NCBI GenBank assembly: GCA_018712075.1
Contig: DVHN01000123.1
Location: 1 to 51,852, forward strand
Length of the DNA stretch: 51,852 nt
Source of the DNA: Candidatus Fimimorpha faecalis
Lineage (GTDB): Bacteria > Bacillota > Clostridia > Lachnospirales > Lachnospiraceae
Reading direction: 5' to 3'
The notes under the pieces were generated by a model. The model had not been told where the DNA came from. It saw only the letters and a program-made list of their open reading frames with translations, and did not search any database. This document shows, in pieces, positions 1 to 7,571 of this stretch (the first letter of the stretch is position 1; every line of letters starts with the position of its first letter). The position numbers and the translations under genes are program-made.

Positions 1-19
1 TTATTACGAATTAGGTTCC

Positions 20-129
20 AATTATTACGAATCGATTGAAAAATGTAAGAGAATATGGTATATTAATAATACAAAAGTAACGGGGAAAGGAGGAGATAAC
101 GATGCAGACGGGAAACATCTTTATAGTGA
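20..129 (+). repeat. Leader repeat, copy 1
   Basis: This 110-bp segment aligns without gaps to 3771-3880; I count 84 identical positions by hand. The best conserved stretch is the end, with an AGGAG-like site, CGATG and then AGACGGGAAACATC. Each copy precedes a small membrane-anchored ORF and then a related terminator, so it looks like a duplicated promoter/leader. The CGATG would open only a 13-codon reading frame here and meets a stop at its second codon in copy 2, so I do not call it coding. Confidence 0.6.
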
Positions 130-262
130 AGGATGGAAAGTAAAATACATTAAAAACCATAGGAATATCATGAATATTTTATAGATGAAATAGAAAAATA
201 TAGTATAAAATAGAAGTGAAAGGAAGCATGGGAAGTATTTTGGAAAGGGGAAGTTTATAAAG

Positions 263-409
263 ATGAAAGTATTTGCGATAGGTTTATTAATATGTCTGGT
301 GTGCTTGTATCTTATGATAGGAGGTATAGCTCTGGTAGTAGGAGGATATGGTTTCCCTATTGGAGTTATCGTATGTATTATTGGGTTATTTTTGAAATGG
401 GATGAGTAG
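263..409 (+). CDS. 48-aa small membrane protein
   Basis: A 48-codon frame begins MKVFAIGLLICLVC and ends FLKWDE. Two hydrophobic stretches, about residues 3-26 and 29-44, are separated by a Gly/Tyr/Pro turn (GGYGFP), which predicts a two-pass hairpin membrane protein. A purine-rich AAGGGGAAG lies about 10 bases upstream of the ATG and a terminator-like hairpin follows within 30 bases, so it could be a single-gene unit. I do not recognise a family. Its context (repeat copy 1 before it, terminator resembling 4511-4546 after it) says it belongs to a duplicated kind of cassette. Coding status rests on the start context and hydrophobic pattern only. Confidence 0.45.
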   Translation: MKVFAIGLLICLVCLYLMIGGIALVVGGYGFPIGVIVCIIGLFLKWDE

Positions 410-438
410 CGGTATAGAAGAAATACTATAATAATAGA

Positions 439-474
439 AAATACGAACTGTCTTTTAGGATGGTTCGTATTTTT
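439..474 (+). terminator. Rho-independent terminator after the 48-aa ORF
   Basis: The arms ATACGAAC and GTTCGTAT enclose a TGTCTTTTAGGATG-type loop and are followed by a T run. The hairpin closely resembles the one at 4511-4546, including the loop sequence, which supports duplication of the whole unit. Confidence 0.7.
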
Positions 475-491
475 CTGTGAAGGTAAAAAAA

Positions 492-557
492 TCTACATAG
501 ATTTTACATAAATTTGATGAAAATTTGATAGAAGAGAAGTGCTCTTTTTTTTATACT
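492..557 (+). promoter_or_regulatory. Putative Pho box and -10 element upstream of the phosphatase
   Basis: Four hexamers, TCTACA, TTTACA, TTGATG and TTGATA, start at 492, 503, 514 and 525, an exact 11-bp period. This matches the architecture of Gram-positive PhoP boxes (TTAACA-like repeats with 5-bp spacers). A TATACT at 552-557 sits where a -10 would be expected. The next gene is an alkaline phosphatase, the classic Pho target. Regulation by PhoPR is inferred from the pattern. Confidence 0.6.
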
Positions 558-761
558 TAGTTTCGAGTAGGAATGAAGTCTTCTTTTTCTCATTAGGATT
601 ACATAGATATCTGGCATAAATAGAGAGACAGAAAGCAATACTTATATTTAGAAGATTGGGAAGGCTTCAACCTGCATCATGGAGGATTCAGTGAAGAGAA
701 TAAAAATAATTACTTTGCTGGGAAAAATGATTGAAAGAAAGAGAAATTTTAGGAGGAAATT

Positions 762-2405
762 ATGAGGAAAAGAGCACTGGCATTGTTAATGACAGCAACG
801 ATGATGACAGGAATATTGGCTGGATGTGGAAATGGGGAGGGTGCACAGAACACGACAGCTGCTTCGACAACAGGTGAAACAACAGAGAGTACAGATGGGG
901 CAAATGCAGAAGCATCCACACAGGCAGTAGGGACTCCAAAATATGTCTTTTTATTTATTGGAGATGGTATGAGTTATCCTCAAGTACAGCTTACCAATTA
1001 CTTTCTGAGTGCAAATGCGGCAGAAGGTAATGCTGAAACAGTAACGGTAGAAGATGAGGAGAAGACCATTCTTTCTAGCAAAAATAATCTGACGATGATG
1101 AATTTTCCTGTGGCTGGTTCTGCACAGACGTATGACAGTACTTCCTTTGCACCAGACTCTGCTTCTACGGCAACTTCGATTGCAACAGGAAATAAAACCT
1201 GGAGTGGAAGTATTAATGTAAGTGAGGACTTTACACAAGAATATGAAACAATTGCAGAGAAGTTAAAAGCGCAGAAAGATTATAAGATTGGAATTATTTC
1301 CAGTGTTAATTTGAATCATGCGACACCAGCAGCTTTCTATGCACATCAAGCTTCCAGAAACAGCTATTATGAAATTGGACAGGAATTAGTGGAAAGTGGA
1401 TTTGATTATTTTGCTGGAGGAGCATTGTTAAGTCCAACTGGGGAAGATGAAAGTCAGAAGGACTTATATACAGTTGCAGAGGAAGCTGGATATAAAGTAG
1501 TAAGAACACAGGCAGAAGCAGAAAGTTTAACAGCAGAAGATGGAAAGGCAATTGTTATTGATGAACATCTGGCTGACGGTGATTCTATGTCCTATCAGAT
1601 TGATCTTCAGGATGGACAATGGGCATTGGCAGATTATGTAAAAAAGGGAATTGAAGTATTGGACAATGAAGAAGGCTTCTTTATGATGGTAGAAGGTGGT
1701 AAAATTGACTGGGCATGTCATGCAAATGATGCTACATCTACGATTACAGATACGGTTGCTTTGGATAATGCAGTACAGGAAGCAGTGAAGTTTTATGAAG
1801 AAAATCCAGATGAAACATTGATTATTGTAACAGGTGATCACGAAACAGGTGGTTTAACGATTGGTTATGCTGGAACAGACTATGATACCTTCCTTACAAA
1901 CTTTAATAACCAAAAAATTTCTTTTGCAAAGTTTGATTCTGATTATGTAGCAAATTATAAGCAGAATAAAACTGATTTTGAGACAGTAATGAAAGATGTA
2001 ACAGAACTATTTGGACTGAAAGCTCCAGAAGTAGAAGGAGCTGCTACAACTGCTCAAAAGGATAGTGCGGATCAACATCCAGAATCCGACAATGATGGAA
2101 GTCTTGTAATGACTCAATATGAATATGATCAGTTAAAGGCTGCCTATGATACAACTATGACTCGAACAGGAGAGGAAGAAGAGTTTGCTCAAGATGAATA
2201 TGTGAAATATGGAAGTTATGAACCATTAACCGTTACAATTACACATATTTTAAATAATAAGAGTGGAATTAACTTCGGTTCTTATGCACATACTGGTTTG
2301 CCAGTTGGAGTATTCGTACAAGGTGTAGGGCAGGAACAGTTTGAAGGTTATTACGATAATACAGAAATTTATGAAAAAATGGCAGAATTAACGGGAGTGA
2401 ATTAA
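762..2405 (+). CDS. phoA: Lipoprotein alkaline phosphatase
   Basis: This is a 547-aa secreted alkaline phosphatase that hydrolyses phosphomonoesters outside the membrane. The N terminus is a lipoprotein signal with lipobox LAGC (Cys22), followed by a Thr/Ser/Ala-rich linker to about residue 56. The metalloenzyme core is intact: FIGDGM (metal ligand Asp68), PDSAST with predicted nucleophile Ser133, VEGGKIDWACHAND, TGDHETGG and a C-terminal YAHTG carrying a zinc-ligand His. The start has an AGGAGG site seven bases upstream. The preceding tandem hexamers look like a Pho box, so phosphate starvation control is likely. The YibE/F gene follows after seven bases, suggesting co-transcription. Family assignment is secure; phoA is used in the generic family sense. 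Confidence 0.9.
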   Translation: MRKRALALLMTATMMTGILAGCGNGEGAQNTTAASTTGETTESTDGANAEASTQAVGTPKYVFLFIGDGMSYPQVQLTNYFLSANAAEGNAETVTVEDEEKTILSSKNNLTMMNFPVAGSAQTYDSTSFAPDSASTATSIATGNKTWSGSINVSEDFTQEYETIAEKLKAQKDYKIGIISSVNLNHATPAAFYAHQASRNSYYEIGQELVESGFDYFAGGALLSPTGEDESQKDLYTVAEEAGYKVVRTQAEAESLTAEDGKAIVIDEHLADGDSMSYQIDLQDGQWALADYVKKGIEVLDNEEGFFMMVEGGKIDWACHANDATSTITDTVALDNAVQEAVKFYEENPDETLIIVTGDHETGGLTIGYAGTDYDTFLTNFNNQKISFAKFDSDYVANYKQNKTDFETVMKDVTELFGLKAPEVEGAATTAQKDSADQHPESDNDGSLVMTQYEYDQLKAAYDTTMTRTGEEEEFAQDEYVKYGSYEPLTVTITHILNNKSGINFGSYAHTGLPVGVFVQGVGQEQFEGYYDNTEIYEKMAELTGVN

Positions 2406-2412
2406 GAATAAG

Positions 2413-3594
2413 ATGAAGCAGCGTGTATTTTTTCAAAAGCAGAAATCCATGCTCTTAACCATGCTAATTGGCATCTTGTTAATTGGTATCCTCATAGCAA
2501 TTCCAACGGGCTATGAGGATGCCTTAATTTATCAAGGTACGGAACGAGCAATCGGAGAAGTGATTCAAGTCAATAATACAGCCATTAAATCTTCAGGATT
2601 AATCCAGTCAGGCGAACAATCTTGTACAATGGTGATTCAAGATGGATTATTTAAAGGGCAGGAAGTTACAGGAGTCAATTTCCTAAGTGGATCGTTAGAA
2701 AAAGATAAGATTTATAAAGAGGGAGATAAAGCACTTGTAACAATCAGTCATGAAGGAGATCAAATCACATCAATCGTTATGTCGGATCATTATCGCCTGG
2801 ATAAAGAAGTGATTCTGCTGCTGGCATTTGCAGTGCTGCTAATTGTTGTTGCAGGAAAAAATGGATTTCTAGCGATTTTTTCATTTGCTATTACGATTCT
2901 TACGATATGGAAAATATTAGTACCTTGTTATTTAAATGGATATTCTCCAGTTTGGACAGGGATTTTAATTACAACATTTATTACAGCTGTTATTATCTAT
3001 TTCGTTTATGGGTTTGATAGAAGAACAATTACAGCGATTTTAGGTTCCTTACTTGGAATTTTTACTACTTGTATACTTGGAATGCTTTTTACAGATTTGT
3101 TTAAGATCAATGGAGCGGTTATGCCAGACTCGGAATCCTTGCTTTATAGTGGATTTCAGCATTTAGATTTAACATCTATCTTTATGAGTAGTATTTTTAT
3201 CGGAGCATCTGGAGCAATGATTGATCTTTCTGTGGATATTACATCGGCAATTCATGAAGTTGTAGAAAAGAAACCAGATATTACATGGAAAGAAGCAGCC
3301 AAATCGGGTATGAATGTAGGACGTGCAGCGATGGGAACGATGACAACTACATTATTACTCGCCTATTCAGGCGGATATATTACGCTTTTAATGGTATTTA
3401 TGGCTCAGGGTACACCGATCGACCATATTTTAAATTATAAATACGTAGCGGCTGAAGTATTGGATACCGTAGTGGGAAGTTTTGGGCTTGTAACAGTCGC
3501 TCCATTTACAGCGCTCGTAGCAGGCATTCTGCTTACACATAGAGAGAAGAAAACCGTTCTTACAACACAAAAAATAAGCCAACAAGAAAATTAA
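2413..3594 (+). CDS. YibE/F family multi-pass membrane protein
   Basis: This 393-aa protein has one N-terminal membrane segment (about 13-30), an extracytoplasmic domain of about 100 residues, and then roughly seven membrane helices from about residue 135 to 378. The motif-rich region around SSIFIGASGAMIDLSVDIT and the Gly-rich helices match the YibE/F (PF07907) family, whose biochemical role is not established. It begins seven bases after the phosphatase stop; the only ribosome-site candidate is a GGGAG inside the phosphatase stop region, so translational coupling is plausible. A GC-rich hairpin follows at 3648-3688. Co-regulation with the phosphatase under the upstream Pho-like box is inferred from spacing. 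Confidence 0.8.
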   Translation: MKQRVFFQKQKSMLLTMLIGILLIGILIAIPTGYEDALIYQGTERAIGEVIQVNNTAIKSSGLIQSGEQSCTMVIQDGLFKGQEVTGVNFLSGSLEKDKIYKEGDKALVTISHEGDQITSIVMSDHYRLDKEVILLLAFAVLLIVVAGKNGFLAIFSFAITILTIWKILVPCYLNGYSPVWTGILITTFITAVIIYFVYGFDRRTITAILGSLLGIFTTCILGMLFTDLFKINGAVMPDSESLLYSGFQHLDLTSIFMSSIFIGASGAMIDLSVDITSAIHEVVEKKPDITWKEAAKSGMNVGRAAMGTMTTTLLLAYSGGYITLLMVFMAQGTPIDHILNYKYVAAEVLDTVVGSFGLVTVAPFTALVAGILLTHREKKTVLTTQKISQQEN

Positions 3595-3647
3595 TATAGA
3601 AAAACTCTAACCTGAAAACCTTAGCCTCTGAAATGGGTATAAGGCAT

Positions 3648-3688
3648 CAAAGACTCTTGCCAGTTATTATTAATGGTAAGAGTCTTTG
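3648..3688 (+). terminator. Terminator-like hairpin after the YibE/F gene
   Basis: CAAAGACTCTTGCCA pairs with TGGTAAGAGTCTTTG around an AT-rich loop. There is no long T run after it (only GTCTTTGTG), so it may act in termination or mRNA 3' end protection. Confidence 0.55.
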
Positions 3689-3770
3689 TGCGTAAAGTGT
3701 TTAAAGGAACTGTCGGGAAATAAGTAAACAAAAGGAACAAAAATTAAGAAAAGAAGTAATTCAAAGTTTC

Positions 3771-3880
3771 AATTATTATAAATTAGTTGAATTTTATGAG
3801 AGAATATGATAAATTAATAGCACAAAAGTAATAGAAAAAGGAGAGAATAGCGATGTAGACGGGAAACATCCTTACAATGA
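3771..3880 (+). repeat. Leader repeat, copy 2
   Basis: This is the gap-free partner of 20-129 (84/110 identical by hand count). It precedes the 174-aa membrane-anchored ORF. In this copy the CGATG is followed at once by TAG, so the shared sequence is more likely a promoter or leader than a peptide gene. The rest of 3595-3925 holds the hairpin above and AT-rich DNA without a gene I can support. Confidence 0.6.
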
Positions 3881-3925
3881 ACAAAGTGTTGTAAAATTAA
3901 TTTATAAAAAATGATTAGGTGAGTT

Positions 3926-4450
3926 ATGAAGAGATGGAAATGGTTTGTTTTAGTTGGAATTGTGTTTACTATAACCATAATTGCTGTATGGAAATGTGCT
4001 TGGGATATCAGAGGTGATCAATATAGAAGATATGCGGCACAAAGTCTAAAAGATGTGATATTAGGAAGCATGGTTCAAATAAAAAACAATGTAGAAATAA
4101 ATACAAATAATGGGGAATTACTGAAGGGAATAGGGCATCGTTTTCAGGAAACAGATATGCTGAGACAAAAGCTCCAAAATATATATAAGGAGAAAGATCC
4201 AGGTATGATTTCCATTTCCCCAAGTGTTTGGATGGATTGTGGAGCGGTTTTACTTATTCTATCTGATGAGACTAAGTTAACAAGCGATCAGGTATCTTTT
4301 TTGGAAGATTTATCCGATTTATGCCAAACCTATGTGGAGGTATTTTCGTCGGAAGGTCAAACTATTGATGAATTTGAATATTATTTGTATGAATTGGAAG
4401 AGAAATTAGAGGTTCTTCTTCAACCTATGAGATATTTGCTGAATAATTGA
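3926..4450 (+). CDS. 174-aa single-pass membrane protein of unknown function
   Basis: The product starts MKRWKWFVLVG and has one N-terminal membrane anchor at about 5-24, with no lipobox or obvious cleavage site. The remaining ~150 residues are mostly charged and helical (for example the acidic stretch FEYYLYELEEKLEVLLQ near the C terminus), predicted to lie outside the cell. AGGTGAG upstream of the ATG supports the start. It lies behind repeat copy 2 and is followed by a terminator that resembles the one after the 48-aa ORF. I recognise no family; it has no evident sequence similarity to the 48-aa product, so the duplicated part of these units is the regulatory frame rather than the cargo. 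Confidence 0.7.
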   Translation: MKRWKWFVLVGIVFTITIIAVWKCAWDIRGDQYRRYAAQSLKDVILGSMVQIKNNVEINTNNGELLKGIGHRFQETDMLRQKLQNIYKEKDPGMISISPSVWMDCGAVLLILSDETKLTSDQVSFLEDLSDLCQTYVEVFSSEGQTIDEFEYYLYELEEKLEVLLQPMRYLLNN

Positions 4451-4510
4451 ATGTTTTCTTGCTTTTAGAATCTGCCATAAGTGGATGAAGTTTGAAATAT
4501 TAAAATGCAG

Positions 4511-4546
4511 AGAATACGAGTTGTCTTTTGAGATGACTCGTATTTT
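4511..4546 (+). terminator. Rho-independent terminator after the 174-aa gene
   Basis: AATACGAGT and ACTCGTATT form the stem around a TGTCTTTTGAGATG-type loop followed by TTTTG. Loop and stem match the terminator at 439-474 with compensated changes. Confidence 0.7.
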
Positions 4547-4699
4547 GTTATATAAAAAATGCTGTTCGGAATATGCAATTTTCTAATTTCTTGCTAAATG
4601 ATTCGGGTTAGAGTATAATATAAACCAATGAGACGGGGTAAATTTATTTGTCCTAGATAAAAAATAAGAAAATGATGGTGAAATGGGAGGTAATGGTTG

Positions 4700-4924
4700 A
4701 TGTTTTTTCATAAAAAGAAGCAAGAAATAACAGGGAGCTATGATCGGACAAAGAAAATTCCTGTGATCCGAAGCAGTATTTGCACGGGAGAAAAAGTTGC
4801 TGGTTTTAAGGATATTGCTACAGGAAAGTTTGAAGATTTGCTCTGTATTCGTACCGATAAGGATCTAGAATTGTTTTTAAAGTCATATGGAATTAAAGAA
4901 GAAGAGATAAAGAAAGAATACTAG
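4700..4924 (+). CDS. 74-aa conserved small protein of unknown function
   Basis: The protein begins MFFHKKKQEITGSYDRTKK and contains the compact block SICTGEKVAGFKD followed by GKFEDLLCIRTDKDLELF. It has no membrane segment or signal. GGGAGG at 4685-4690 sits nine bases before the ATG at 4700; a TTG at 4697 is an alternative start one codon earlier. From memory, similar ~70-aa proteins are common in Lachnospiraceae and sometimes carry the label 'aspartate dehydrogenase', which a protein this small cannot justify. Function unknown. The two cysteines (in SICTGE and LLCIR) could matter but do not form a known zinc motif. Confidence 0.65.
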   Translation: MFFHKKKQEITGSYDRTKKIPVIRSSICTGEKVAGFKDIATGKFEDLLCIRTDKDLELFLKSYGIKEEEIKKEY

Positions 4925-4964
4925 AAGAGTATGGTGGCATTTCATGAAACGAATCCATTTATAT

Positions 4965-5016
4965 GATATGCGGCGCTAAAAGGGAATCATCGCATTCTCA
5001 TCTGGCGCCGCATATC
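4965..5016. repeat. GC-rich inverted repeat between converging genes
   Basis: GATATGCGGCGC pairs perfectly with GCGCCGCATATC over 12 bp, with a 28-base loop. No T run follows on either strand. It sits between the 74-aa gene and the converging phosphofructokinase gene, so bidirectional termination or mRNA end protection is possible. It is strikingly GC-rich for this DNA. Confidence 0.6.
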
Positions 5017-5084
5017 GGTTATTATTGTCATATAGTATTATGTCAGTTAAGATGACCAAAATGCCTGGCAAGGTTGGGATGTTG

Positions 5085-6314
5085 TTATTTCAGCGTTATA
5101 TGCATTGGAATGCCGTTTTGATAACGAACATTTACTTCACCTTGAATTAAAGGAGTAAGATAATTCATTAATTCTGGTGTAACATCATTGCCTGCTTCGT
5201 TAATCCATGAAAGAGGAATCTTTTTTTCATGATTTGCAATTTGTTCAATTGGGATGGAGAATGTTTCGATTTTATAATCGTTGGTTGGAAGACGGCGAAT
5301 GGCACTCATTTCTCCTGTTTTACCTTCCAACATGGCGGTGACTGCTTTGGAACCAAGCATATAAGATTCTTCTAAATCAGTTTGGCTAGCAATATGTCCC
5401 GCTGCACGCTGCATGAGATTTAATTCAATGGAGCGTACTTTGCAGCCAATCTCATTGCGAATCATTTCCTCTAAGGAACGAGCAGCTCCTGCGATATATT
5501 TATGGCCAAAGTTATCGACTTGACCAGATTGTGTTTGTTCTGAAATATAGACTCCGTTTTCATCATGAATTCCTTCACTTACTGCAATAAGAACCGAGGA
5601 CTGCTTTTCTAATTTATTCCGTACATCGACTAAAAACTGTTCACAAGAAAATGGACGTTCACAAAGATAGATCAGATCAGGTCCTTTTCCTCCAGAAAGT
5701 CTTGCAAGAGCAGAAGATGCAGTTAGCCATCCTGCATTACGTCCCATAACTTCCACTACTGTAACACTTTTTTGCATATAGGCGTTGGTATCGCAGACAA
5801 GTTCTGCAAAGGTAGTGGCAATATATTTTGCGGCAGATCCAAATCCAGGGCAATGATCGGTTCCCATTAAATCGTTGTCGATGGTTTTCGGAGCTCCCAT
5901 AATAAAGATATCGGAAATTCCTTCTTGTTTGAAATATTGACTTAGTTTCATAACGGTGTCCATAGAGTCATTTCCGCCGATATAAACAAAGTATCCGATA
6001 TTATATTTGCGAAAAACATCTAGAATTTTTTGATATTCTTCTTTGCAAACGTTATAGTCTTTTAGTTTATAACGACAAGAACCTAAGGCAGCGGAAGGGG
6101 TTTGACGGAGTAAATGAATGGCATCTGTATTAGGAATTTTTTCTGTTAAGTTGACAAATGTTTCCTGCATGACTCCTTCAATTCCGTTGAAAGCACCGTA
6201 AACGATATCAATTTGTTCACTAATTTGAGCTTGAGATAATACTCCTGCTAATGTAGCATTGATTGCTGCCGTAGGACCGCCAGACTGACCTACCAGTAAA
6301 TTTTTTTTCATCAT
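5085..6314 (-). CDS. pfp: Pyrophosphate-dependent 6-phosphofructokinase
   Basis: This 409-aa cytoplasmic enzyme phosphorylates fructose 6-phosphate to the 1,6-bisphosphate. The N terminus has the PFK loop GQSGGPTAAIN. The phosphoryl-donor signature reads GGNDS (113-117) and PKTIDND (142-148): Asp in place of the second Gly of the ATP-type GGDGS and Lys in place of Gly in PGTIDND are the classic marks of PPi use. The substrate block MGRNAGW is present. Either of two adjacent ATG codons (6314 or 6311) could start; GAGAGGAG lies just upstream. It appears monocistronic, divergent from the glycosylase gene. Donor preference is inferred from the two signature residues, a reliable rule for the family. 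Confidence 0.9.
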   Translation of the reverse strand: MMKKNLLVGQSGGPTAAINATLAGVLSQAQISEQIDIVYGAFNGIEGVMQETFVNLTEKIPNTDAIHLLRQTPSAALGSCRYKLKDYNVCKEEYQKILDVFRKYNIGYFVYIGGNDSMDTVMKLSQYFKQEGISDIFIMGAPKTIDNDLMGTDHCPGFGSAAKYIATTFAELVCDTNAYMQKSVTVVEVMGRNAGWLTASSALARLSGGKGPDLIYLCERPFSCEQFLVDVRNKLEKQSSVLIAVSEGIHDENGVYISEQTQSGQVDNFGHKYIAGAARSLEEMIRNEIGCKVRSIELNLMQRAAGHIASQTDLEESYMLGSKAVTAMLEGKTGEMSAIRRLPTNDYKIETFSIPIEQIANHEKKIPLSWINEAGNDVTPELMNYLTPLIQGEVNVRYQNGIPMHITLK

Positions 6315-6429
6315 CTAGTAGACTCCTCTCAGTTGTATAATGGTTGTACATATTATTTACACCAATTATAACATATTTCCAAGGTACTGACCACAAAAAA
6401 ATAAGAAAGAAACAGGAGAATAGAAAATT

Positions 6430-7242
6430 ATGATAAAAATGCGAATTCCATGTATGGATTTAAAACAAATTTGTTACTCTGGGCAATGTTTTCGAATGAA
6501 TGAATTGAAACCAAATAAGTATGGGTTAATTGCAATGGGATATTATTTGGAGATCGAACAAAATGGAGAAGCGTTTTCCTTTTCATGTAGTGAACAAGAA
6601 TTTGATTCGATATGGGTGAATTATTTTGATTTAAAAACAGATTATGAAAGAATGATCCATTGCATTAAAAAAGAGGATAGTTACTTAAGAGAAGCTGCAA
6701 AGTTGGGAAGAGGAATTCGGATTTTGCGTCAGGATTTATGGGAGACGATTATAACATTTATTGTTTCACAGCAAAATAATATTCCAAGAATTCGGAAATG
6801 TATTCAGCTCATTTGTGAGCGATATGGACAGGAGAAGCAGACGGATGAGGGAAAACAATATTATGATTTTCCAACCCCAGAGGCGCTTGCGAATGCGACA
6901 GAAGAGGAATTAAAGGCATGTAATTTAGGGTATCGAAGCCGTTATATAAAGAAAACTGCGTGGAGTGTGATGCATAATGAAATTTGCCTGTCAGAACTTT
7001 ATACAATGAATCATACTGATGCAAAAAAAGAATTATTAAAGCTCTATGGAGTCGGAAATAAGGTGGCAGATTGTATTTGTCTATTTGCGTTACATCATAT
7101 AGAAGCATTTCCAATTGACACTCATATTCAACAAGTATTAAATAGGGAATATCCGAATGGTTTTGATTTGGAATATTATAGAGAATATGCAGGGATTTTA
7201 CAGCAATATATGTTTCATTATGAAATTAATAAAAAGAAATAA
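6430..7242 (+). CDS. OGG1/AlkA-type 8-oxoguanine DNA glycosylase/lyase
   Basis: The 270-aa protein matches the bacterial 8-oxoguanine glycosylase group of the helix-hairpin-helix superfamily. The N-terminal ~95 residues are the OGG_N-like beta domain; the HhH-GPD domain follows. The active-site hairpin LYGVGNKVADC carries the predicted catalytic Lys211, and PIDTHI supplies the conserved Asp230, so both glycosylase and AP-lyase activity are expected. It excises oxidised purines in base-excision repair. GGAG about 12 bases before the ATG supports the start; a second in-frame ATG lies three codons later. It is transcribed away from the phosphofructokinase gene and stands alone. An iron-sulfur cluster of the EndoIII type is not seen. 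Confidence 0.88.
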   Translation: MIKMRIPCMDLKQICYSGQCFRMNELKPNKYGLIAMGYYLEIEQNGEAFSFSCSEQEFDSIWVNYFDLKTDYERMIHCIKKEDSYLREAAKLGRGIRILRQDLWETIITFIVSQQNNIPRIRKCIQLICERYGQEKQTDEGKQYYDFPTPEALANATEEELKACNLGYRSRYIKKTAWSVMHNEICLSELYTMNHTDAKKELLKLYGVGNKVADCICLFALHHIEAFPIDTHIQQVLNREYPNGFDLEYYREYAGILQQYMFHYEINKKK

Positions 7243-7571
7243 AACTATAATTTTGTAGATAAAATAGCTTTTTGGAAGAATAGAACAATAAAAAGGACTG
7301 TCGATTAATCTTATAGTCAATAATTTATCAAAGACTAAGATTGATAAGAATGAAAAATTGTAGAAATAATACAGAAAATATATTCGATAAATTGATATAT
7401 CAAGGTTATGAATGTAAAAAATACACAAAAAACTATGATTTTTACAGTGATTCTATTATAATTCCACTATCAAACAGCAGAAGGTTTGTGATAAACTAAA
7501 AATATGAAATACACAAGGCTTTAAAAGTTTTAAAACAAGTGCCTTGCAAGAAAGAAAGGATGAGAAGAAGT
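7243..7571. other. AT-rich intergenic region, promoter of the glycosidase
   Basis: No gene is supported here. A TATAAT at 7457-7462 is a plausible -10 but without a convincing -35 at 17 bp. The last 40 bases hold GTG/ATG codons in frame with the next gene. Confidence 0.5.

Noticed and set aside
20..190. Short peptide gene starting at the CGATG of the leader repeat
   Set aside because: It would be only 13 codons and copy 2 has a stop right after the ATG, so coding is not conserved.
951..1841. Minus-strand open frames inside the phosphatase gene
   Set aside because: They lack ribosome sites and overlap a clear alkaline phosphatase; they reflect the codon bias of the real gene.
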